Below, piece by piece: positions 36,980-47,770 of a stretch of 64,000 nucleotides of DNA. Numbering within the stretch: the first letter of the stretch is position 1; every line of letters begins with the position of its first letter. The position numbers and the translations under genes are program-made. The notes below the pieces were generated by a model that had not been told where the DNA came from, did not search any database, and worked only from the letters and a program-made list of their open reading frames with translations. Source of the stretch: Chiridota heheva (lineage: Eukaryota > Echinodermata > Holothuroidea > Apodida > Chiridotidae); NCBI GenBank assembly GCA_020152595.1, contig JAIGNY010001580.1, positions 1,370,643-1,434,642 on the forward strand. The letters run 5' to 3'.

Positions 36980-37413
36980 AAGGAAAGATATCGTCCCAGA
37001 AGTACATTCAGAAGTGAAAGCCGCCGTGCTGTTAACGTCACTTCTGGTATTGATCGCGAGAAATAAGCGATGTTATTGATCACACATCCGCCGGACCGAA
37101 CATAATATGGGCCTACATGTCAGCATGTGCTATCGATAACTTCAGAGATTTCTCGCAATAAAACAAGAAAATTGAAAAGCGGAAGTGACGTTATCAGCAC
37201 GGCGGCGTCCACTTCTGAATTTAAAAGTCAGTTATCGTCTATAACGTGGAAGTAAATGTAATTCAATTCGTGTGTTTTGATTGGTCGAAACACTGTGGTA
37301 CAACGTGCACTTAAAGTGATAGGCCAATCAAAGACGTTTTGAATAAAATGTACGCCGCCACATTTAAATCATGATAGATGGCCTTTAATTATGGGACGAT
37401 ACCTTTCCTTTAA
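36980..37413. mobile_element. foldback family B, copy 2, with nested family C
   Basis: Ends AAGGAAAGATATCGTCCCA and TGGGACGATACCTTTCCTTT. The right arm is interrupted at about 37221-37390 by a family C element, after which family B resumes with TTATGGGACG. Confidence 0.85.
37221..37390. mobile_element. family C MITE, nested copy
   Basis: Aligns with 53448-53610. Contains TGTGTTTTGATTGGTCGAAA and a roughly inverted GATAGGCCAATCAAAG, so it carries a pair of opposed CCAAT boxes. The flanks suggest a TTA target duplication (GAATTTA and CTTTA at the borders). Confidence 0.75.
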
Positions 37414-39196
37414 GGTGAAACTATTGCTATACAGGCAAATCTTTAAAATTACCCTTCTGCTCGGAAGCTTTCCATCACTTCTATTTTATTTTGGGGCTTT
37501 AATTATATAAAGCTTTTTTTTTTTTTTCATTTCAGGAAATAGTCACCAAATTTCAAGAAATTTAGCGCTCCGATGTCAAGTTCAGGTTTTAAATGTGGAA
37601 GCACTGTATCAATAAGTAAACAGTGCCATAAACTACACGGTAAGATACACGTCTATCATGAATTCAGACTTAAGACTTTGCATTGTAATGTCTGTTTGAA
37701 TAATCACATAATTGTTATGGTTTGTTGTATGCCACCCTAATTCACACAAAAAAGTAAGCCCTGTTCTTAACTTCTGAGAAATTCTTCGGTGCAAGATATT
37801 TGAAAAATCTAAACAATGAAAGGAAATCACAAAAGCGAAGCCACAGCATAGAAAATAGTACACCCACGCGACAACAGGCAAACGTCAAGTTGCATCAAGT
37901 GCATGGTGATTGCAACAATCTACTTCCGCTGGAAGCGCTTTGCTGCCACTAAGCAGCAAAGTAAACCTGTACAAAAAATTTCGTCGAATTTCATATACCG
38001 GATCTCATATAGCTTTTGATATGGGATGCATCGCGGGTCCTATACCAGTATGCACGTGACCCACACTTTTAATCAATCTTAACCATTCTGCAAGCAAATG
38101 TCCCAGATATTCTGATATCATTGTGTATATTTTGTCTGGCAAAAATTTCCATTAATTATTTTGTTGTTGGCAATACGGCTGTTTAACTCGTAATTTTCAG
38201 CAGCTTGATCCAACCCGGAAGTGAATTAAAACACTCGCCCCGCGGAATGTCATAGTGTGTTTCGATTGGCTGGTAGGTTTTTAAATTTGCATTTACACGT
38301 ACTTAGTACACGCAAAACGGTAGACCCTAGTCAAATTTGGAGAGAATAGATGTCTATCACGATAAGAATAAATGTCTATCACGATAATTCTATTTTTGGA
38401 AAGCATGTAAAATCGAAGCCAAGTTCGCGACCAACTCTTATCTGTCTGTACAAATATGAATATTCTACAACGAAATGTTTATAAACATAAAATCACAAGC
38501 AGATGAAGGTGAAAAGGTCGACAAACCCACGACCACCAGACCACGCAATCAATATTAGACATGTTAAAGAGTTAAACTAAAATCAACTTAATCTGCAGTA
38601 GGCTATACATACAGTACCATGGAGTTGTCATGACAAGATATAAATGAGTGCTCTTTGTTTATCTTTCGACGGCCGTAGTATGACAGTGGCGTAGGAATTA
38701 ACAAGACTGTAAGATAAGGGGCTGCTCGTATACATTTAGGTTTGGTGGGACAGAATCAAATCCCCCTTCCCCCTCTCCAATGTAAAATATCTTCCTACAA
38801 CGCTGCTGGTATGGGTGAGTAGGTATGTGCACGGAGTAGGGGGCCGGCCAATAATTTGCGTGTTTATGTTATTAACGATGTGTTTGTAACCACAACTAAA
38901 TTGTTTTTAGCTTAGTCAGAATAACTGAATACAATAAACTAAAATTCTAAAACTAAAAACTTCTTGGTCATTTAAAAAAAACATGGAGCTAATATTTCTG
39001 TTCTGAATACTTTATCATCCAGCTTATTTTTGAGAAATCTAAGTTTGATCCCAATCATCAATACCGTCTGACCGTGGAAATATGAATTTGAAAGTATAAC
39101 CGAAAAGCGACGGCGCTATGACGTTGTATTTTGTTGCAAATTTGTGTGAAATGTCATGAGAGTGCTATAGACAGAGAAGTGTTCGAATATTCAGCT
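37414..39196. other. intergenic sequence; possible hAT-type MITE at 38683-38809
   Basis: At 38684 a CAGTGGCGTAGGAA end faces TTCCTACAACGCTGC at about 38809, with flanking octamers that agree at only six of eight positions. A short tandem duplication (GTCTATCACGATAA) lies at 38350-38390. No gene is recognised. Confidence 0.35.
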
Positions 39197-40804
39197 GTCT
39201 CTCCACACGTCGTCTCTCCACACGTCGTCTCTCCACACGTCGTCTCTCCACACGTCGTCTCTCCACACGGGTCGTCTCTCCACACGTCGTCGTCTCTCCA
39301 CGCGTCGTCTCTCCACGCGTCGTCTCTCCACGGGTCGTCTCTCCACGGGTCGTCTCTCCACGCGTCGTCTCTCCACGCGTCGTCTCTCCACGCGTCGTCT
39401 CTCCACGCGTCGTCTCTCCACGCGTCGCCTCTCCACACGTCGCCTCTCCACACGTCGCCTCTCCACACGTCGTCTCTCCACACGTCGTCTCTCCACACGT
39501 CGTCTCTCCACACGTCGTCTCTCCACACGTCGTCTCTCCACACGTCGTCTCTCCACACGTCGTCTCTCCACACGTCGTCTCTCCACACGTCGTCTCTCCA
39601 CACGTCGTCTCTCCACACGTCGTCTCTCCACACGTCGTCTCTCCACACGTCGTCTCCACACGTCGTCTCTCCACACGTCGTCTCTCCACACGTCGTCTCT
39701 CCACACGTCGTCTCTCCACACGTCGTCTCTCCACACGTCGTCTCTCCACACGTCGTCTCTCCACACGTCGTCTCTCCACACGTCGTCTCTCCACACGTCG
39801 TCTCTCCACACGTCGTCTCTCCACACGTCGTCTCTCCACACGTCGTCTCTCCACACGTCGTCTCTCCACACGTCGTCTCTCCACACGTCGTCTCTCCACA
39901 CGTCGTCTCTCCACACGTCGTCTCTCCACACGTCGTCTCTCCACACGTCGTCTCTCCACACGTCGTCTCTCCACACGTCGTCTCTCCACACGTCGTCTCT
40001 CCACACGTCGTCTCTCCACACGTCGTCTCTCCACACGTCGTCTCTCCACACGTCGTCTCTCCACACGTCGTCTCTCCCACGTCGTCTCTCCACACGTCGT
40101 CTCTCCACACGTCGTCTCTCCACACGTCGTCTCTCCACACGTCGTCTCTCCACACGTCGTCTCTCCACACGTCGTCTCTCCACACGTCGTCTCTCCACAC
40201 GTCGTCTCTCCACACGTCGTCTCCCCACGTCGTCTCTCCACGGGTCGTCTCTCCACGGGTCGTCTCTCCACGCGTCGCCTCTCCACGCGTCGTCTCTCCA
40301 CACGTCGTCTCTCCACACGTCGTCTCTCCACACGTCGCCTCTCCACACGTCGCCGCCTCTCCACACGTCGCCGCCTCTCCACACGTCGCCGCCGCTCCTC
40401 ACGTCGCCGCCTCTCCACACGTCGCCGCCTCTCCACACGTCGCCGCCTCTCCACACGTCGCCGCCTCCTCCTCCACGTCGCCGCCTCTCCACACGTCGCC
40501 GCCTCTCCACACGTCGCCGCCTCTCCACACGTCGCCGCCTCTCCACACGTCGCCGCCTCTCCACACGTCGCCGCCTCTCCACACGTCGCCGCCCTCCACA
40601 CGTCGCCGCCTCCACACGTCGCCGCCTCTCCCACGTCGCCGCCTCTCCACACGTCGCCGCCTCTCCACACGTCGCCTCTCCACACGTCGCCTCTCCACAC
40701 GTCGTCTCTCCACACGTCACCTCTCTACACGTCACCTCTCTACACGTTACCTCTCTACACGTCTCTTTACACGTCATATCTCCACACGTCATCTCTCACA
40801 CGTC
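39197..40804. repeat. 15-bp CpG-rich minisatellite, ~1.6 kb
   Basis: Roughly 100 copies of TCTCTCCACACGTCG. A homogeneous core (about 39465-40225) is flanked on both sides by variant units: GGGTCG, CGCGTCG and CGCC forms. An 18-bp form (TCTCCACACGTCGCCGCC) dominates 40350-40670, and decayed TCTCTACACGT units lie at the right edge. Because the unit is 15 bp and stop-free in several frames, very long frames are open on both strands; I do not call them genes. Confidence 0.95.
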
Positions 40805-40975
40805 TGTATACTTAAAGAAAATGTTCAATGTTAAATAAAAGAAAACGTTGAAACAATTGTCCCATATGAGCTCGTGTGAAGAGGCTATTTAGCTTGGGCA
40901 GTCAACTCCTGTGAAGAAAATTGACGATGCTGAGATTTAGTGATAATGTTTTTTGTATTTTTCACGGGTCTATTT

Positions 40976-41500
40976 CTTCGGGAGCAACCCGAAAAACTGG
41001 GTACTTTAAAACACCCGAAAAATTGGGTACTTTGATGTATTACGTCATCGGATGAGCCTACACATTTGACTAGCCCACACTAAACATATGGGGTTTTTCA
41101 TTTTCCGCTCCGGATTGTCCACAATTTCACTGGATATCCTGAAATTTTAGATGGGGATAGTAAATAGATATTTAAGATTTTTGCCGCTGCTTTTTTAAAT
41201 TCATCGTGGCGTTTTTAAGAAAATGAACAAAACAGACTGCCTATAATCTTTTTTATTCATTTTCTCAAAAAGGCGACAGTAAATTTAAAAAGCAGCGGCA
41301 AAAAGTTTTGAATATTTATTTACTATCCGTCTCCAAAATTTCAGGATCCCCAAAGAAATTTTGGATGATGAAAATGAAAAAACCCATATGTTTAACGTGG
41401 GCTAGTCAAATGTGTAGGCTCATGCGATGACGTAATACATCAAAGTACCCAATTTTTGGGTATTTCAAAGTACCCAGTTCTTTAGGTTGCTCCCGAACTG
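40976..41500. mobile_element. foldback family A, full palindrome, copy 1
   Basis: Nearly the entire ~525 bp is one inverted repeat. The left end TTCGGGAGCAACCCGAAAAA faces the right end GGTTGCTCCCGAACTG, with matching internal blocks (GTACTTTGATGTATTACGTC and its inverse, TTTTCATTTTCCGCTCCGG and related). CRE-like TTACGTCA and TGACGTAA lie at 41040-41047 and 41428-41435. The left terminus is slightly decayed. Confidence 0.9.
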
Positions 41501-41799
41501 TCTATGGACAGATGGCCATTTAAATGCAACGTCAGCCATAGATTACTTTAAAATCTGTTTAGAAATCATGAAATCACCAAATAATCATCAAAATCGGATA
41601 AAAGTGGCCATTGTACAGTTTTTATCATTTTTATTTTTAGGTATCCAAATGCGAAATTGTGTGTTAATTTGTGATGTAGGCCTACGGTTTGAGTGTGATT
41701 GGTATTTTCTTATAGAAAATCCCTTTTCTATATCAATAATTTTTAACAGTGCAGGAAATCCTGACCAAATGTCTTTACCATAAACCAAATCACTTGTTC

Positions 41800-42182
41800 A
41801 TAAGTCTTTATGTATTTAAAAAAAGTAAATTTAATTTTTTCACTATTTAAATTATTTATCCTCAAACTTTCTTCAGGTGGTATATTATAAATACCCTTCC
41901 TAGATTCTGTTTTACTACCATTTTGACATATCCCATGGTTTTTAAGCCACAAAATATCGCAGGACAAAATATTATACAATACATAAGAATTTGGGGAATT
42001 TGACGCTATGACATCACAATTAGTCTGATTTCAGTCGTTTCTACACAAATGATACCAAACTTTAAACTTAAATATCTCCGTAATGGAATGAGATTTGTTG
42101 AAAGCTTTCTTCACTATTTTGTTTCTTTTGATGTCCTCTCTCATATAACATTGATTTGCTTGACCCCTAAACTAACTCCTTT
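41800..42182. mobile_element. foldback family D, right part
   Basis: Matches the right two thirds of 18871-19654 and ends TTGACCCCTAAACTAACTCCT. The left arm is missing. Confidence 0.75.
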
Positions 42183-42313
42183 GCCATGTTTATATTTTTC
42201 ATGTCACATCCGGTTGTGAATCACTTCGCGTATGGAATTTAATATCGCAAGAGATATAGTTCTTGCGAATGACGATGTAACAACGAGTCTTACAGTCTTA
42301 TATCGCTTGCGTA

Positions 42314-42497
42314 GCCAGTGCACCACAACTGGTTATCAAAGGCCGTGGACATTGACTTGGTTGTCGATGTTATGTCTGTCCGTACGTCGTACCTGTGTTC
42401 TCGTCCGGGTCGTATTAAGCGTTTCGTGATAGCATTTGTACTATCATAACCGAATACGCAGGCGACGACCCCGTCATTGTAATTGTGTGTTCAACTC
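42314..42497 (+). mobile_element. tRNA-derived SINE, family 1, 5'-truncated
   Basis: Starts at GCCAGTGCACCACAACTGG. It lacks the tRNA head with both pol III boxes but keeps the body and tail to ATTGTAATTGTGTGTTC. The 5' truncation is typical of retroposition. Confidence 0.85.
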
Positions 42498-42539
42498 TCT
42501 CTTTCTCTTGAATGTTGAAAAATGTTGAGTAGTAAGCTG

Positions 42540-43760
42540 CACTGAAGTAGCTTGTAAATTTACGTTTGAGATGGCTGTAGCTGAGGATGAGTATAATGTC
42601 TGATAACAGCTGCCCGGTAACTAGTAGGACTTGATGAATTATGGCTCTTTCCAGTGGAAGTGGACTGAGCATTGGAGCATTGGTCAATTGTTAGATGGTC
42701 CTGAAGTTGGTGATCATAGTTAAGTTGGAGCATGCAGGTACCACTACCTCCATGGTTGGAGATCAGTCTTTGAGCATACTGTTGATGAAGCCACTGAAAA
42801 GGCACAGTTGAAGAGAAATATGCTCGATCCAGAACTGTTGACAATTTGCGTTGTACTTGTCTGTGTCCTGGAGTATCGTGGTGATAATTGAGGATTCGAT
42901 TATGGTATCTTTGATTGAAGAGATGGTTTCCAGTCAATAGCATGTTTGTAGAGGGCTTTCGTGTCCTCACTTGATATGATGCTGGTAAACTTCGAAGCTA
43001 CTTTGAAGGTGAAGCAGAAAGAGATAAGACGGGAATAATTTCGTCGAGGTAAACAACCAACACGGCCCGTGTCTCAAAGGGGTCCGTGTCTACCGCTGCA
43101 TCGGCGCCCGTGTACTCAGTATTGACTGATGCATTTGATGAGAGTGGACGCTGAGGATGGTCCGTGTTAGTCGCTACATCGGTGCAGGGAGTTGGAATCT
43201 CCCTGATCGATGCCTGTAATTTCAGTGTTGACTGATGCGTTCGATCAGGTCGATGAGGGTGTAGATGCTACAGTTGTTTCAGTTGAAGCATCTTACGTTT
43301 GAATGTGACAGGCTGGTTCCGGTAAGTTGGTGTGGTGGCTTTTCTCTGGACTGAGATGTAGAGATGCTTTTGGACGAGATCTTGGTATTGTATTTGGCTT
43401 GCATTGTTGGGCATTGAGTGCTGGGTGATCTGCTTTGAATTGGTAGCATATGCAGATATGGGAGCATCTCTGGGTGTCATACAATGTTTCACTAAATGAT
43501 TTCGTCTGCAGCGAGGGCAAACGATGGGTGCTGAACAGCGATTTGCGAGGTGACCATCTCGTTGGCAGCGATGGCAGATACGCACGGATTTTTTGAAGGG
43601 ATGGATTTTTTTCTGCTGACAGTTGTTTTCCATGAAACTGGAACCCTTTTGCGATTAGATGTTCAGCTTTGGAGGTTGATGTGAAAAAAACTATTACGAG
43701 TTTCGTTGGCTGGTTTTGTGGTAAATTAAAAAAAAGAGTCGTTTCTATCAAATCTGTCTA
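42540..43760 (-). pseudogene. decayed retroelement remnant with two zinc knuckles
   Basis: The minus-strand frame 43633-43268 contains two knuckles: CX2CX4HX4C at residues 20-33 (CHRCQRDGHLANRC) and CX2CX3HX4C at residues 39-51 (CPRCRRNHLVKHC), at 43481-43576. Upstream (43640-43751) a different frame carries a segment resembling the end of an RNA-binding fold (AEHLIAKGFQFHGKQL). The frame changes at an A-run (about 43607-43613), and another homopolymer of eight lies just upstream at about 43728-43735. A further minus-strand frame at 42970-42560 is Gln/His/Ser-rich and may be a C-terminal part. Knuckles of this type occur in retroelement Gag or ORF1 nucleic-acid-binding proteins. No reverse transcriptase is visible. 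I cannot decide between a LINE ORF1 and an LTR-element Gag, and a host CCHC gene is a weaker option. Confidence 0.55.
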
Positions 43761-44454
43761 CGCCAATAATTTTGGTAGAGGAAATATCATTCACCCGGAA
43801 AGATCATCAGTCAAGCAGGAACCAGCATCATTCAAAATATAACTACTGGGTTCTCAGAAAAACCAAAAGATGAGATATCTCCAAACTCAACACACATTGC
43901 TATACCAAGAATCACTGTCTGAAATTATTGACTCTACGTCATTTGAGAACACGCCCAGAATTGTGATTAACCACAAAGTAGTTTCTCTAATTAAAAGTAA
44001 CGCTGTTTAGGAATGTTCATAGGTTAAACTGATATAATTGAATAACGGTCGTTTCTATACCACAGGTTTGTTCGTCGCGATGTGATGCGGAGTATTCTCG
44101 TTACTATGAAGCCAGTCACGTTTAGTTGGTTCTTCAGGGACTCGGTGTTAGTTGACATGCTGATACCCGAGAATACTTGCGATGTCATGATAGAAAGCGT
44201 CAGAGATGTTGCTCTGATGTATATGATTTCGCTTAGTTTTTGCAGGGAGTTATTCCAATGACAACTCCCTGTCTTTTGGATCTTTCTAATTAATGCATTG
44301 TGTGTGTATGTATACGGGTACTGATCACTTCCCGCGGTGGATTTTGATTGGTTGTCGTTATTTGTGTATGACCAATCAGAAATGTTGACTTTTATTGTAT
44401 ATTACTGCCCATGTCAACACAATATCTGGCCTTTAAATAAACGTGAGTTCCTCC
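43761..44454. other. intergenic sequence, nothing recognised
   Basis: No gene or repeat boundary is recognised. Confidence 0.4.
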
Positions 44455-44898
44455 TTAAAGGAATATTCCCGTGAATCTTCAGTTTCATATATGATAGAAA
44501 AAAGAAAAAAATTGGTGTAAAACTTATGTTGAAATGCGCGAGTATGTTGAAAAGTGACCTTGCAATGTAAAATGTTATGTCTGTCATAAAGGCAAATCCA
44601 AGACATTTCTTATGTAATTCTATCAAACAAACAAAAAGTTTTTCTTTTACTTACGAGTGTAAGGTTCATGAGCAAATGTGCCAAATATGTTCTTATGAAG
44701 TGTATGTTATACCGCATCTCTATAATTACACAAAAAATGTTTCCAATAGTTCAAAAAGAGGCAATTGATTATCAAAGAAAAGAATAACTCCTAAACGAAA
44801 AAAGATATCAACATGATTTTTGCACCAAATTGTTTGTTTGATAGTCCTCCATCATATAAATATATGAAAGTAAAAATTAACGAGAATATTCCTTTAAT
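44455..44898. mobile_element. foldback family E, copy 3
   Basis: Starts TTAAAGGAATATTCCCGTGA and ends GAGAATATTCCTTTAA, with inverted inner blocks (TTTCATATATGATAGA against CCATCATATAAATATATG). Confidence 0.8.
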
Positions 44899-45064
44899 TA
44901 AGAAAGTTAACAACAAACTACATAATTAACACCTTGAGTTTACAACAAATATAGGACAAAAAAGAAGATGGAGAAATGGGATACACAGCGTAAATATTTG
45001 CAACGCTACTTAGTACGACAGTAGACCTACCTCCCATAATTTTGTGCTTTTTCTTGAAATATTT

Positions 45065-45326
45065 GAAAGAAAGGTATCGTGCCATAAATACATTCAGAAG
45101 TGAACGCTGCCGTACTGGTTACGTCACTTCCGCTTGTCAATTTTGCCTATTGATATCGCGAGAAATAAGCGATGTTATTAATCACACATTCGCCGGACGG
45201 AACTGCTATATGTGTTATCGATAACATCAGATTTCTTGCAACCAATAAGAAAAATTGAAAACAGGAAATGACGTATACCAGCATGGCGGCGCTCGCTTCT
45301 TATTTTATTTATGGGACGATACCTTC
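45065..45326. mobile_element. foldback family B, copy 3
   Basis: Ends GAAAGGTATCGTGCCATAAA and TTTATGGGACGATACCTT. The interior matches 18022-18286, including TGTCAATTTTGCCTATTGAT. Confidence 0.85.
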
Positions 45327-45659
45327 TCGTGTTTCGGAGTTAGGGCTGATCAAAGTTTAAATGGATAGATAGATACTAACTTTTGTGGTGTATGACTGGA
45401 CGCACAGCTCAAAACCTTCTTTCCTATCAGACTCATATGAATTATCGCTGCTATGATTTAGTCAAACTTTGCTGCACCCCTACAAGGAATTATGAGGATA
45501 GAAAATTCAAAACTAAGAAAAGTATCGCGGATGCCCATCATGCATCCAAGGACGTAGCAAGGGGGGAGGTGGAAGGGGGGGGGGGTACGTGCCTCCTAAA
45601 ATTTTGTCATTAAAGAAGAACAAACAAAGCAGTAAAGTGATACATTGAAAGTACAGATA

Positions 45660-45800
45660 TCAGATGATTGAATAATTTTCGTTAAATTTGTTTATAATTT
45701 CGAGCAATTTCATTCATTTTCGGGAAAGTTTCTTCAATTTTTGGAACATTCTCTTCAATTTGCTTGAAACTTCATTCATTGTCGGGAAATTTTCTAAATT
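45660..45800. repeat. family G short-repeat element
   Basis: Degenerate units such as CATTTTCGGGAAAGTTTC, next to a G-run (about 45574-45585) that follows GGACGTAGCAAGGGG, a possible decayed hAT-type end. Confidence 0.45.
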
Positions 45801-46899
45801 TGCCAACTTGTAATCGATTAAGGGAATTTATTTGTATATGCTTTTATGGTTTTGTCATTTTTAAATAGCATCTTCCGATTATGATGATATAATTTGTGTA
45901 GTCAGATGATAAATTGCATGCACAACCGTAGCTATCAACAATTGCGTCTGTTTGGTAGGGGAGGAGGGAGGGTAGACATGTTAATGCAATGGCTAGATCT
46001 GTATTTAGTTAAAACAAAATTCCTCAGTTATCTGGGGAAAATTTGCCCCCAGTGCACCCCCACTAGCTATAGTAAAGTACTGTAGAGAGGTATATGCTGT
46101 TTGTAATGTCACTAGATCCATACAGAACTTCAATGATTCATAAACAGTCTAATTGCTGCCAAAATTCACACACATCCTTCAAAACCATTAACAAGAAACA
46201 ATCATATCGATGTAGCACGTCAATATTTGCATTTATACGTGGTCATACGTTTTATGAAGTATTTTGTAAATATTTAAACAAATCTTAAGAAAAATACAAG
46301 TATGCAATGTTGTACAGGAAGGAAACGAGAAAAAACGTTTGAAGACGAGAAACGTGGAAGCATTGGAAAATTTGATTGTCACGACTTTCCAAATGCTCTT
46401 AGATTCTCTTTTCGCTGTACGAAAGCCACTGCTTTAGAAATTAAAGCTGAAAAGGGGAAAGACGAAGCCCAATAATAAGCATCAAATTCTTTGTGACAGC
46501 TATTACTTACTTTTTACAAATCTACGGATAAAGTAGAGAACAATAATTAATTAGGATATGTAAATCCTGTATATTCTCGTTAGAATATACAACTTCAAAA
46601 AAATGATTTCAAGATTGATCTGCAATAAGAGTTTAATTTATTTTAATTTAGAGGAAATAAAATGAAAAGGTTTTGTAACTGTCCGCACATGCGGACCATA
46701 TTTACAATATTTATTTCCGACTAATTTTCTTCAACTGTTTAAAGGGACATTTTGTATTATGTTTACGGCTAAAAGGTAAAAAGGATGGCAATCCACGGAG
46801 TTGCTGACCTTATCGCTTCTGCCACCTTTAATTTGTAAAATGATTAAATGTTTTTCCAGGAAACGTGACATAAAATCTATCATGTCATATTAATTACTT
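45801..46899. other. intergenic sequence, nothing recognised
   Basis: Short open frames only, and no family features. Confidence 0.4.
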
Positions 46900-47340
46900 C
46901 ACCCCTGACGTTTGACCTTTAAATGACATTATGTGCGAGACACAACACTACATCACCTTCTACCAACCCACCAAGTAACATTACCTACCAAGTGCCAATT
47001 ACCCAATATCACTAATAAATTCCCAGGAAGAGTGAAAGGAAATGCACTATTCTAATCAATCATTTGACCGCTGACCTTTGACCTTTAATAGACGTGTTAC
47101 ATTTTTCCCGAGACAACCTTCCATCATCCTTCATCAACCCATCAAGTAAGAACCCAATCGCATTTACGTTTTTTCCATAACACGCAATCGACCGAAATTT
47201 ACCATTTCAAATTAACTATTTGACCTGTGACCTTTAAGTGTGTTGCATTTTGTGCAGGATACAATCCTGCATCACCTTCCACCAACCACCTGCAAATTTA
47301 ACATTTTCGATCAATTATTTGACCTTTGACCTATAAGGTA
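46900..47340. repeat. degenerate tandem repeat with DR1 nuclear-receptor motifs
   Basis: About four diverged units of 100-165 bp sharing TTTGACCTTTAA and CATCACCTTCYACCAACC words. Each carries two TGACCT half-sites spaced by one base: 46906-46918 (one mismatch), 47072-47084 (TGACCTTTGACCT), 47221-47233 (TGACCTGTGACCT) and 47320-47332 (TGACCTTTGACCT). The inverse AGGTCAAAGGTCA is the standard DR1 element bound by HNF4 and RXR-type receptors. Function here is not shown. Confidence 0.75.
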
Positions 47341-47384
47341 CATGACCCAACTTATGTCAAATTAAAGATTAATTTCTCAACAAA

Positions 47385-47770
47385 ATATTTGTTGTATTTC
47401 TTTTAAAATGATTTTGATTTTTTCTCATTGAAAATGTGATGTACACCATCAAAAAAAAAAAAACCTTTCCTTGTAAAATATATATTCTACCCTATCTCTA
47501 TAATGAACCAAAAATGCTGTTCGATAATGTAAAAAAAGTGTGAATAAATTGATAAGAAATACATAAGAACTGTGCTGGATTTGCCTTGATGACATCACCA
47601 AGCTGAAATACATATACTGTACGAGGTGTTTTTAAGAACATTTTTTTACCCTTTAAATTGTAATAACTTCGAAACGGAATAAGATATTAAATTAATTATT
47701 TTACCACTTTGTTTTATAAATTTCTCTATCTTATATTAAAAAATAAAAATCCATGGGAATATTCCGTTAA
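47385..47770. mobile_element. foldback family E, copy 4
   Basis: The right end ATGGGAATATTCCGTTAA and internal blocks (AACGGAATAAGATATTAA, TTTTTCTCATTGAAAATGTG) match 13045-13698. The left terminus is unclear. Confidence 0.6.

Noticed and set aside
39131..40834. 567-codon plus-strand frame and minus-strand frames of 350-530 codons
   Set aside because: They are translations of the 15-bp minisatellite; the plus frame opens on a non-ATG codon, and several frames on both strands are open equally.
42560..42970. Host CCHC zinc-finger gene extending to this frame
   Set aside because: Frames are disconnected by stops, no splice sites are evident, and the surroundings are transposon debris; kept only as part of a retroelement remnant.
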